DNA of 7,725 bases from Neisseriaceae bacterium. Lineage in GTDB: Bacteria; Pseudomonadota; Gammaproteobacteria; Burkholderiales; UBA11063. The notes beneath the pieces were generated by a model. The model worked only from the letters and a program-made list of their open reading frames with translations, ran no database searches and was not told the origin of the DNA. Below are positions 1 through 6,218 of this stretch, piece after piece. The stretch's first letter is position 1; every line of letters starts with the position of its first letter. The stretch covers positions 1-7,725 of the forward strand of contig CANISK010000064.1 of the NCBI GenBank assembly GCA_947470205.1, given 5' to 3'. The position numbers and the translations under genes were made by a program.

Positions 1-105
1 CCAACGGAGTGGGAAGAAAAAATTAAACGGCACTTTAAGGGTACAGTAAATGGTTATATAACTATGGCTATTTATGAGCGTATGCAAAAAGATGGGATTA
101 TTTGA
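1..105 (+). CDS. C-terminal fragment of an unidentified protein (5' end outside window)
   Basis: Frame 1 is open from the first base to a TGA at 103-105 and gives 34 residues, ending ERMQKDGII. The peptide is charged and plausibly helical at its end (WEEKIKRHFKG at residues 4-14), with no membrane segment. I do not recognise the family from so short a tail. It lies on the same strand as the TIR gene, 92 bases upstream of it, and no clear hairpin terminator lies between, so it could belong to the same transcription unit or be the last gene of a preceding one. The frame is real in the sense that it is open to the edge, but 34 codons without a stop can occur by chance, hence the moderate confidence. 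Confidence 0.5.
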   Translation, partial: PTEWEEKIKRHFKGTVNGYITMAIYERMQKDGII

Positions 106-141
106 TTATCTTATTTGTTCAAGAGTAATATGGCTTATTAA

Positions 142-169
142 TTGTACTTGCATATATATAAAACATAAT
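142..169 (+). promoter_or_regulatory. Candidate promoter for the TIR gene
   Basis: A CATAAT hexamer at 164-169 matches the -10 consensus at five of six positions. A weak -35, TTGTAC at 142-147, lies 16 bases upstream and matches three of six. The surrounding sequence is very AT-rich, so such matches arise easily. The start codon follows at 198, which would leave a leader of about 20 bases containing GGAAG at 183-187. Confidence 0.3.
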
Positions 170-197
170 TGAGAGTTTTCTCGGAAGCATCCTTACC

Positions 198-812
198 ATG
201 TCATTACTATTAGATTGGAATACACTACAAACAGAATTCGCAAATCGTACTATAAAACTTAGTGAAAGTAATGTACAATTAGCTATAGATAGTGCGAATA
301 ATAATTATGATATATTTTTATCGCATAGATTCAGGGATAAACAGCACGTAGATATTGTAAAATATAAATTTGAATCATATGGTTACAGAGTTTTTGTTGA
401 TTGGGAGCAAGATACTCTTAAGGACAGAAGTAAAGTAACAAAAAATACAGCAACATCAATATTAGAATATATGAAAAAATGTAAAGTATTAGTTTTTGTA
501 CTTACAGATAATTTTAAAGATTCTTTATGGATGGCTTGGGAATTAGGAAATTTTCATAGTTTAGAGCTTGGTGGTATTGAAAAAATTGCTTTAATGCCAA
601 TCGCAACAAATCATGACGAAAAATATAATGGTCATGAATTCTTACAACTATATTCTTATATTGATGAATGTAAAATCTGGGGGGAACAGAAAAAACAATT
701 ATGGGTAAATGACCCCAAAGAGTTTCCATCAAATTATACAAAATATGTAAGTTTTGAAAGTTGGCTTATTAAAGGAACTCAACCATCTAAGAGAGAAAAG
801 AAATATAGGTGA
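198..812 (+). CDS. TIR-domain protein, probable NAD-consuming immune sensor/effector
   Basis: The 204-residue protein has a short N-terminal helix-like region (about 1-35) and then a TIR domain. The first strand is YDIFLSH (37-43). GYRVFVDWEQD (62-72) and DRSKVTKNTA (76-85) match a common bacterial TIR subgroup. CKVLVFVLT (95-103) is the central strand, and SLWMAWELGNF (109-119) carries E115 at the position of the catalytic glutamate of NAD-hydrolysing TIRs. KIALMPI (about 128-134) is a late strand. Bacterial TIR proteins act in anti-phage immunity by cleaving NAD or making cyclic ADP-ribose signals; that this one does so is inferred from the preserved glutamate. GGAAG at 183-187 precedes the ATG by 10 bases. 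The stop is a few bases from the next start, so the two genes are very likely co-transcribed. No ThsA-like partner is visible, so I do not call it Thoeris. Confidence 0.85.
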   Translation: MSLLLDWNTLQTEFANRTIKLSESNVQLAIDSANNNYDIFLSHRFRDKQHVDIVKYKFESYGYRVFVDWEQDTLKDRSKVTKNTATSILEYMKKCKVLVFVLTDNFKDSLWMAWELGNFHSLELGGIEKIALMPIATNHDEKYNGHEFLQLYSYIDECKIWGEQKKQLWVNDPKEFPSNYTKYVSFESWLIKGTQPSKREKKYR

Positions 813-817
813 TGTTA

Positions 818-1246
818 ATGGAAGCAGAGAAATTAATTATTTTTCATAAACAAATTGATTTGATTCAAAATTGTATAACTAGGATGGCACAGAACTCTTT
901 TTTGCTAAAGACTTGGACTGTTGGTTTACTAACTATAATTATGGCTATTGCTAGTAAATTCAATATAAATGGATTATTGGTTGGACTTATTCCTATTGTA
1001 GCTTTTTGGTATTTGGATGCTTTTTTCTTACAAACAGAGAAAATGTATAGAAAAATGTATGATGAGTTGATACAACTAAGCCCAGAGCACAGCGTTAATT
1101 TAAAATTTTATAATCTAAATCCGCTTAAATATAAACATTTGGTAGTTAGTAGAACTCAAGTGATGTGGTCACATACATTAAAATGGTTTTATTTAAGTTT
1201 ATTATCTGTAACAGTGTTAATTTTTATAGGTAGTCACTTTTGTTAA
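818..1246 (+). CDS. Small membrane protein with three hydrophobic segments, partner of the TIR gene
   Basis: From ATG 818 the protein has 142 residues. An N-terminal amphipathic stretch (about 5-30, including ITRMAQNSFLLK) leads into two close hydrophobic segments at about 33-46 and 50-66. Next come a charged region (QTEKMYRKMYDEL, 72-84) and a third hydrophobic segment at about 123-138. The N-terminal pattern, RMAxNSFxxKxW followed by two membrane helices and FWYLDAFFLQ, resembles small 2TM/SLATT-like proteins linked to bacterial conflict systems; that likeness is from memory and not certain. AGGTGA at 807-812, five bases ahead of ATG 818, favours this start. GTG 809 and ATG 812 are in-frame alternatives, and GTG 809 would overlap the TIR stop by four bases. 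Inferred role: membrane effector or anchor working with the TIR protein. Confidence 0.75.
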   Translation: MEAEKLIIFHKQIDLIQNCITRMAQNSFLLKTWTVGLLTIIMAIASKFNINGLLVGLIPIVAFWYLDAFFLQTEKMYRKMYDELIQLSPEHSVNLKFYNLNPLKYKHLVVSRTQVMWSHTLKWFYLSLLSVTVLIFIGSHFC

Positions 1247-1256
1247 TTAATAAATT

Positions 1257-2717
1257 TTAGTAGTTTGGGTTAATTAATAATAAAGTTTTATTATTAATTG
1301 TCGTTTCTTTAACAAATTGATGCTCAATCAATAGTGATATTGCTTTATCTCGTTTTGATTTTTCTCGAATTGGACTGTATTGTTGAAGATGTCTAGGCGA
1401 TGTTTCCTTTAGTTCATGTGATTTTATCCAGTTTATAAGCTTTGTCGCATTATTTATATCGGGTGATTTCATTGATGGTTCTAAAATTTGTTTTGCTTCC
1501 AATAAATGCCAATGTACTATTGATATCGCCTGTTCTACCTGCTCAGAGTTGATCTGATGCGAATCTTTCCCTGTAAATAAGTGCAATAAGGCTGATAATC
1601 TTGCTACGTTTTCGGATGACTTGCTGGCAAAATCTTGAAGATTAAGCCATTTATGGTGATTATTTAAACCCCGCTCTACTTCATTAAAAAACTTAACCCA
1701 TATTTCTTTTGCTTGAGGTGAAAAGGATAGAGTAGGGAGCTTATGACACCCTTTACTATCTAATGTTAGCGATTGATCAAGACATGCAGTAATTTGAGCA
1801 TGAAATTTATCCAATGCTTCTAGTTTTTGTGGAGGTTCTTTGTATAATCGTTCTCCCATAGCACTTGTAGGGTGAGTAATTAAGTTTCTTGCTAGAAAGC
1901 CACTTTGTCTACTCATGCCATCATGTCGTTGTAGTAAATGTAGCATAAGTAGTGGTTGTAGCATTAGGCTAACTGTTAATCTACGATTACTTACTGCAAA
2001 GTTTTTTGAAGTCTTACGATGTACGAGGAATGGATTTCCATCCCACAAACGATTTAATGTAGAAATAAATTTAGTAGAGCCGTTTTGCATACCATGACCA
2101 GATAACACGATGCTGGCTTCGTCGCTCCAAAGGGAGCTACTTGGCCAGCCATGAGCTAAGCTTGCCACAAATGCCTCCTGAGTAACGTCTTCAAAAAATA
2201 ACTCTGGTAATAATTGTATACTTGGTTCATTTTTTATTAACTCTTTTAATTGAGTCTGTAATTGTAGTGTGTCTTCACCATTATTTGTGGCTCTGCGGAT
2301 TTGTTTAACTATATTATCTCGCTCAATGCACCATGCACTATAAATAACGTTACCAGATACAGTATCAGGTATAAAGTGTTCAATAGTTTTTTGTTGCCAA
2401 TTGCGTATCCCTAAACTAAAAGCTTTATCGACAGCACTTTTACGTTCGCCAGATTGAGCAACTACAAGGAAATATAAGGAGATAGGGCTAACCAATAAAT
2501 GATCCCTTGCTATATTAGCTAATGACTGACACGATAAAGATAGATTCGCTAATGCACTACAGGCTATCAGTGGAGTTGGTTGCTGTCCATATTGCTGATA
2601 AGACAATACCGCATCCTTGATAATGCTTGGTAAACTATTAATTGGATATGGCTGTTGATTTTGGTTTTCATCTATTAAAGGAATAGGTTTTTGCCATTGT
2701 ATCTCAGGGGTAGTCAT
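1257..2717 (-). CDS. DUF3987 / YfjI-like P-loop protein of mobile elements
   Basis: The 486-residue protein matches the DUF3987 type, known from prophage and island proteins such as E. coli YfjI and from plasmid primase/helicase-like proteins. AQSGERKSAVDKAF (87-100) sits where a Walker A loop would be but lacks the full GxxGxGKS pattern. LWSDEAS (196-202) is Walker B-like with D199 and E200. The last 60 or so residues, including KSKRDKAISLL and the end NPNY, look like a winged-helix module. The length is close to what I expect for the family. Activity is not established for most members; a replication- or mobilisation-linked ATPase is the usual guess. It starts at ATG 2717 with no good Shine-Dalgarno sequence nearby, although the initial MTTPEIQWQ looks natural. 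It converges with the membrane-protein gene (10 bases between stops) and diverges from the cluster at 2997. Confidence 0.85.
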   Translation of the reverse strand: MTTPEIQWQKPIPLIDENQNQQPYPINSLPSIIKDAVLSYQQYGQQPTPLIACSALANLSLSCQSLANIARDHLLVSPISLYFLVVAQSGERKSAVDKAFSLGIRNWQQKTIEHFIPDTVSGNVIYSAWCIERDNIVKQIRRATNNGEDTLQLQTQLKELIKNEPSIQLLPELFFEDVTQEAFVASLAHGWPSSSLWSDEASIVLSGHGMQNGSTKFISTLNRLWDGNPFLVHRKTSKNFAVSNRRLTVSLMLQPLLMLHLLQRHDGMSRQSGFLARNLITHPTSAMGERLYKEPPQKLEALDKFHAQITACLDQSLTLDSKGCHKLPTLSFSPQAKEIWVKFFNEVERGLNNHHKWLNLQDFASKSSENVARLSALLHLFTGKDSHQINSEQVEQAISIVHWHLLEAKQILEPSMKSPDINNATKLINWIKSHELKETSPRHLQQYSPIREKSKRDKAISLLIEHQFVKETTINNKTLLLINPNY

Positions 2718-2747
2718 GGGGTTTTATTTCAAAAAGTTGCAGTTGGT

Positions 2748-2777
2748 ATTGTATCACGTATGAAAAATCAATGTAGC
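2748..2777 (-). promoter_or_regulatory. Candidate extended -10 promoter for the DUF3987 gene
   Basis: On the minus strand, TGATACAAT (2756 down to 2748) fits an extended -10 element (TGnTATAAT) with one mismatch. A weak -35, GCTACA (2777-2772), is 18 bases upstream. Transcription would begin near 2741, leaving a leader of about 25 bases that lacks an obvious ribosome binding site. Confidence 0.35.
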
Positions 2778-2788
2778 AAGATGTAGCA
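2771..2788. repeat. Tandem ATGTAGCA pair, possible operator
   Basis: ATGTAGCA occurs at 2771-2778 and again at 2781-2788, so the copies are one helical turn (10 bases) apart on the same face of the DNA. They overlap the candidate -35 of the DUF3987 promoter. Direct repeats at this spacing can be operator half-sites. With only two copies of eight bases, chance is possible. Confidence 0.3.
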
Positions 2789-2899
2789 TTAAAATTTTTT
2801 GTTGGTATGGAAATTCTACAAATAACGATCATATTTAAATAGTCCAAAAATATTGTCATTTTCAAACAAAACCCATCTTAAATTTCACCTATATAGCAG

Positions 2900-2928
2900 T
2901 CGAGCTGAAAAATAGCTCATTTTATATT
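2900..2928 (+). promoter_or_regulatory. Candidate promoter for the 2997-5022 cluster
   Basis: TATATT at 2923-2928 matches the -10 consensus at five of six positions. The -35 position 17 bases upstream (TCGAGC, 2900-2905) is poor, matching three of six. A start near 2935 would fall at or just inside the 5' edge of the leader hairpin beginning at 2930. A small inverted repeat, GAGCT/AGCTC (2902-2906 and 2914-2918), overlaps this region and might bind a regulator. Confidence 0.25.
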
Positions 2929-2929
2929 T

Positions 2930-2990
2930 TAACCATCAGGAGTAGTAACAACTACTCCTTGAGTGGTTATGCTACTCCTATTTTTAGGAG
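2930..2990 (+). promoter_or_regulatory. Leader with competing hairpins that can hide the ribosome binding site of the next gene
   Basis: Bases 2930-2946 pair with 2951-2969 to form a 17-bp stem with two single-base bulges (2960 and 2963) and an AACA loop. The same upstream segment, AGGAGTAG (2938-2945), can instead pair with CTACTCCT at 2972-2979. That fold is followed by five T (2981-2985), a terminator-like arrangement. A third option, CTCCTA (2975-2980) with TAGGAG (2985-2990), buries AGGAG, which is the Shine-Dalgarno sequence six bases before ATG 2997. These foldings exclude one another, as in an attenuator or translational switch. The pairings are read directly from the sequence; regulation is inferred. 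The leader shares 11 bases (ATTTTAACCAT, 2926-2936) and layout with the one at 4115. Confidence 0.55.
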
Positions 2991-2996
2991 AGTCTT

Positions 2997-3551
2997 ATGT
3001 TTGAACATTCATATCAAAATTTAACTGTAGATATTGTTGTGGATGATTTTCCAATACATCCACGTGAAAATTCAGAAAATTTGGGGCAAATTTATGCCTT
3101 GCATAAAAGGTATCAATTTAGTGAAATCAAATTAGACAATAGCCAGTGTAATTCTTGGCAAGATGAGTATAGTTTGATTCGTAAAGAGCTAGATATTGCA
3201 CTTATTCTACCGTTATATCTTTATGACCACAGTGGATTAGCAATCTCGTTAACGCCATTTTCTTGTAGATGGGATAGTGGTCAATTAGGATATATTTTTG
3301 TAACCAAGAAAAGACTTCGGGAATTTTTTGACTGCAAACGTATTTCACATAATTACCTAGAAAAAGCTAGACAATCTCTTGATTTGGAAGTTGCAGAATA
3401 TAACCTTTATCTTCAGCATGAGGTTTACAATGTGGCAGTTTTAGATAATACGAAACAGATTTTAGATTCTTGTTTTGGAGTTTATGGCTACCAGAATGCT
3501 CAAGCAATTGGCGAAAAAATGAAACAATCTTTAATGTGTAGATGTGCTTAG
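2997..3551 (+). CDS. Unnamed conserved phage/plasmid-type protein
   Basis: The 184-residue soluble protein has no signal peptide or membrane segment. Its centre, LPLYLYDHSGLAI (about 72-84) followed by TPFSCRWDSGQLGYIFV (about 86-102), resembles a widespread unnamed family that I recall from phages, plasmids and conjugative elements of several phyla. The downstream features LEVAEYNLYLQHEVYNVAV and DSCFGVYGY also fit that family. No enzymatic motif is recognised and the function is unknown. The start is well supported: AGGAG at 2986-2990 lies six bases before the ATG. It is the first gene of a plus-strand cluster ending in the ArdC-like anti-restriction gene, which makes a role early after DNA entry, or in anti-defence, a reasonable guess but no more. 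The CRC near the C-terminus (MCRCA) is not a convincing metal site. Confidence 0.8.
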   Translation: MFEHSYQNLTVDIVVDDFPIHPRENSENLGQIYALHKRYQFSEIKLDNSQCNSWQDEYSLIRKELDIALILPLYLYDHSGLAISLTPFSCRWDSGQLGYIFVTKKRLREFFDCKRISHNYLEKARQSLDLEVAEYNLYLQHEVYNVAVLDNTKQILDSCFGVYGYQNAQAIGEKMKQSLMCRCA

Positions 3552-3589
3552 TGCATTTATATTTAAAATATTTTTAAGGACTAAATATT

Positions 3590-4096
3590 ATGCATAATTT
3601 ACATTTTATTGTAACTCATACGGATTGTTTACAAGAAGCAATTTCGGAAGTCATAAGTTATCTCTCAGATGAATATAATAATCGTGGAACTAGTGAATAC
3701 TTTGATGCATTTGATGTAGTTTCAGCTTTTAATTTAAATAACCCTTTTGATTTTGGACATTTTTCAAAGTTTAGTCGGTTTTGTGAATGGCTTGGCGATA
3801 ATCCTGAATTATTTCAGGGTAAAGTTAAGGAAGCATTAAATTCTGATATTGTCCCATTTCCTACAATTGCAGATAAGCTAAAAAAATTAGCTATTGAAGT
3901 ATGTATTCCAGATCGCAATATATATGCAATCACTTACACTTTAAAACAACTTGCAAGAGAGGTAGGGGGTAATTATCTAATTTCTGAGTTAGAGAATCAA
4001 GAAAAATATGAATACGTTTGGAATGAGGTAGGGTTAACCAATATAGGTGGAGATTCAGAAAATATTTACCTAGTTTTGGTTGACTTTCATTCTTAA
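3590..4096 (+). CDS. Hypothetical acidic protein of the anti-restriction cluster
   Basis: The 168-residue protein is rich in acidic and aromatic residues (for example SDEYNNRG, YFDAFDVV and ELENQEKYEYVW). It has no membrane segment and no catalytic motif I can name. It is predicted to be compact and soluble. I do not recognise the family. AAGGA at 3576-3580 lies nine bases before the ATG. The gene follows the 2997 gene by 38 bases and precedes the ArdC-like gene by 95 bases that hold a structured leader. It is probably transcribed with its left neighbour. Its acidity would allow DNA mimicry, as in some anti-restriction proteins, but the protein is not extreme in charge and this is speculation. 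Confidence 0.7.
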   Translation: MHNLHFIVTHTDCLQEAISEVISYLSDEYNNRGTSEYFDAFDVVSAFNLNNPFDFGHFSKFSRFCEWLGDNPELFQGKVKEALNSDIVPFPTIADKLKKLAIEVCIPDRNIYAITYTLKQLAREVGGNYLISELENQEKYEYVWNEVGLTNIGGDSENIYLVLVDFHS

Positions 4097-4114
4097 ACAA
4101 AATCATGTTATTAT

Positions 4115-4172
4115 TTTAACCATATGGCTACTATTGTGTAGCCATATGGTTAAACAATAGTAGCTCTTTTTT
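4115..4172 (+). terminator. Intergenic two-state hairpin: 17-bp stem competing with a terminator-like stem
   Basis: Bases 4115-4131 pair perfectly with 4138-4154, a 17-bp stem with a six-base loop. A second stem pairs 4127-4137 (GCTACTATTGT) with 4154-4164 (ACAATAGTAGC), 11 bp, followed by TCTTTTTT ending at 4172, the form of an intrinsic terminator. The stems share 4127-4131, 4138's neighbours and 4154, so they cannot both form fully, except as a pseudoknot. The AAAGGAG ribosome binding site (4178-4184) and ATG 4192 follow directly. This may end transcription of the two upstream genes, attenuate expression of the ArdC-like gene, or act as a single-strand promoter. The base pairing is certain; the function is inferred. 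Confidence 0.65.
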
Positions 4173-4191
4173 GTATTAAAGGAGTTCAACT

Positions 4192-5022
4192 ATGCACATA
4201 AATAACGAAACAATTTTTAAAGATTTACTAAATAAAGCATTAACTGAATCTGGCAATCTTTCAAATTTTTATTCATATTGGCATCGATATTCATTTTTAA
4301 ACATGCTGCTTCTATATGTTCAAGGATGTGTAACTCCAGTAGCTACTTTTAAGAAATTTAAAGAAGCTGGTAGGGTAGTTAAAAAGGGATCAAAAGCTAA
4401 AACTATTTTGGTTCCCATTAACAGTGTTCGTCAAGAAGAAAAAATAATTGAAGGAAGTGTTGAGATGGTTGAAAAAACATTCGTTAGTTTTATGCTAAAA
4501 AATTGTATCTTTCAATTAACTGATACTGATGGCGAGCCATATTATAATATTATGCAACCATTACCAACCTTGAATAAATCTTTACTGCTTGATACATTAA
4601 AGATAAAAGAGGTTGATTTTGGTACGCATTCCCTTTCTTCAAATGGGTTTGCTTACCCAGATCGTATGGAAATTGCTATTTCACCATTGGCAAAAGCTCC
4701 GCACAAAACTCTATTGCATGAGATATCACATTGTCTTTTACACAAGGGGGAGGAGTTATCCGCACATGGTGATGAAATGCCTCGTGATTTAAAGGAAGTT
4801 GAGGCTGAAACTACAGCATATATAGTTGGCTCGTTTCTTAATATATTATCTGAAATTGAAGCAAGTTCGTCTAGGGCATATATTCAGTTTTGGTTAAATA
4901 ATCAAGAACTACCTGAAAAAAATTGTAAAAGAATTTTTGGGGCGGTAAATAAGATTATCAAGGCGTTAGAAATTAATGAAAATGTTGATATGACTTCGGT
5001 GAGTCAAGTTAGCGTTGCTTGA
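4192..5022 (+). CDS. ArdC-like anti-restriction protein with zinc-metallopeptidase motif
   Basis: The 276-residue protein has the two parts of ArdC-type proteins. The N-terminal DNA-binding domain (about 5-115) includes YSFLNMLLLYVQG (33-45), ATFKKFKEAGRVVKKGSKAK (51-70) and the strand ILVPI (72-76). The C-terminal peptidase-like domain has HEISH at 176-180, the zinc-binding HExxH motif, and EVEAETTAYIVG (202-213), whose E204 or E206 would be the third ligand. ArdC proteins, described on plasmids, bind single-stranded DNA and protect incoming DNA from restriction; here the role is inferred from domain content. The protein is a little shorter than many plasmid ArdC proteins. AAAGGAG at 4178-4184 lies seven bases before the ATG. 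It is the last gene of the plus-strand cluster, and a terminator follows the stop. Confidence 0.88.
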   Translation: MHINNETIFKDLLNKALTESGNLSNFYSYWHRYSFLNMLLLYVQGCVTPVATFKKFKEAGRVVKKGSKAKTILVPINSVRQEEKIIEGSVEMVEKTFVSFMLKNCIFQLTDTDGEPYYNIMQPLPTLNKSLLLDTLKIKEVDFGTHSLSSNGFAYPDRMEIAISPLAKAPHKTLLHEISHCLLHKGEELSAHGDEMPRDLKEVEAETTAYIVGSFLNILSEIEASSSRAYIQFWLNNQELPEKNCKRIFGAVNKIIKALEINENVDMTSVSQVSVA

Positions 5023-5034
5023 TATCTTTTATTC

Positions 5035-5064
5035 ATAAGGCAACCTTGTGTTGCCTTATTGTTC
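5035..5064 (+). terminator. Intrinsic terminator after the ArdC-like gene
   Basis: ATAAGGCAAC (5035-5044) and GTTGCCTTAT (5050-5059) form a perfect 10-bp stem with a five-base loop, 12 bases after the stop codon. The following tract (TGTTCT) is only moderately T-rich. It sits between convergent genes and may also limit read-through from the minus-strand nuclease gene, although the flank on that side is a poor T tract. Confidence 0.75.
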
Positions 5065-5078
5065 TAGCCAATATATTA

Positions 5079-6218
5079 TTATTGATTAATGGCAGTGGCT
5101 TCAACAATAAGTGATTGAATTGCTTCCTCAATAATTGACAATGGAGCGATAAACCATTCACGAGGTGTGCATCTATTGCTGTTTTTATCATATATATCTA
5201 TATTTAAACATGTGTCACCTAATAATGCATGAAGTAACTTCTCAAACTTTTGTGGATTCATATTGTAGCATTTATAAATACTAATAATTTCTACTGGTGC
5301 CATTAAATATGTTGGTTCATTTATGGCATTTTTTATGCGATTTTTAACTGGAGTGGTAGAATAGCCAATTTTATATAAATTCTCTATTTCAATTATCTCT
5401 GGCTTTATACTTTTAGATTTTAAAATATAAATAAAACCCACCTCTTTATCTTCACTTGTAATAATATTAAAATCGTTATTAAACTCTTCAATTGAATTTT
5501 CATCTGTACTTGTTACCACAGAGCCATTCTCATAAATTATTTTACCCAATGATCTAAATAACATATTAGACTCAGTTCCATTTTCAAATATAGTATAAAT
5601 ACGTCCATCAAGTTTACTATATTTATCTTTAGCTAAATTAAAAATAGTGTCCAAATAACCCAATAATCCATTAACAACAAAAAAAGTTTTTTCTTTGAGA
5701 TTCACTTCACTTAATTTTATGAGTTTACGTTTTCCAGACTTTAAATCTGCCTGACATTGTATAAATAATGGTTCATATTTGCTAAAATTACGGCACGATT
5801 TCCGTCTTGCAATGAAATCAGCAGATTCTCGCTCTTTAAATGTTTTAACGTGTTTAAGATTAAAAATATCATCATCGGTATTAAAAATACCAAATTTATC
5901 GTCATTTAGAATATCATCAATTGTAGTAAGTGTTTTGGGTATATTTTGTAATAAATCATGCTTATCGTACTCTCGTAGTATATCGCATTTTAAAGTGTCT
6001 TTCCGAATATTTTTTAAACGAGAAGCTAAATTGCATTCTGTTATATCGTCACTTAATTCAGGTTCTTTACTCATAGCATCTATAAAATTATTAATTTCCT
6101 CAAAAGATTGAACTAATCTTTGATCTTGATTAATTGATGAGGATGCTTTTTGCCGCACATCAAGTAAACCCAAAGGATCATTAGCAAATATTGAAGCTAA
6201 AATATTATTCTTGTCCAC
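5079..6218 (-). CDS. GIY-YIG nuclease family protein, T5orf172 type
   Basis: The C-terminal third of this 379-residue protein is a T5orf172-type GIY-YIG nuclease domain (about 261-358). GFIYIL (261-266) is the GIY strand, LYKIGYS (281-287) the YIG strand, and R294 the helix arginine. E326 in NPQKFEKLLH is the likely metal-binding glutamate, and EWF (354-356) is a usual domain end. A segment before it, RIYTIFENGTESNMLFRSL (206-224), is one I recall from many GIY-YIG proteins of this architecture. The N-terminal 180 residues are charged, without a known fold. The start is GTG at 6216-6218, preceded by AGAGGA eight or nine bases upstream; this start lies inside the end of the helicase gene (14-base overlap), indicating translational coupling. 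Inferred role: DNA cleavage with the helicase, as in a defence or restriction-like system. Confidence 0.85.
   Translation of the reverse strand: MDKNNILASIFANDPLGLLDVRQKASSSINQDQRLVQSFEEINNFIDAMSKEPELSDDITECNLASRLKNIRKDTLKCDILREYDKHDLLQNIPKTLTTIDDILNDDKFGIFNTDDDIFNLKHVKTFKERESADFIARRKSCRNFSKYEPLFIQCQADLKSGKRKLIKLSEVNLKEKTFFVVNGLLGYLDTIFNLAKDKYSKLDGRIYTIFENGTESNMLFRSLGKIIYENGSVVTSTDENSIEEFNNDFNIITSEDKEVGFIYILKSKSIKPEIIEIENLYKIGYSTTPVKNRIKNAINEPTYLMAPVEIISIYKCYNMNPQKFEKLLHALLGDTCLNIDIYDKNSNRCTPREWFIAPLSIIEEAIQSLIVEATAINQ

Noticed and set aside
514..741. Minus-strand open frame opposite the TIR gene; similar antisense frames at 1915-2097 and 5779-6111
   Set aside because: These lie inside confidently identified genes on the opposite strand, have no recognisable domain and no supporting ribosome binding site.
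198..1246. Assignment of the TIR pair as a Thoeris system
   Set aside because: No ThsA-type NADase or SIR2 gene is present, and the partner is a small membrane protein. TIR alone is not enough for the name.
1242..1280. 12-base direct repeat GTTAATTAATAA at 1242-1253 and 1269-1280, spanning the convergent gene ends
   Set aside because: Low-complexity AT sequence containing both stop regions. There is no associated insertion, tRNA or recombinase to support an attachment site or target duplication, so chance is the simplest reading.
2902..2920. GAGCT/AGCTC inverted repeat followed by T-rich sequence, read as a terminator
   Set aside because: The stem is only 5 bp, the downstream tract is interrupted, and no plus-strand gene ends upstream. 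It is noted only as overlapping the candidate promoter.
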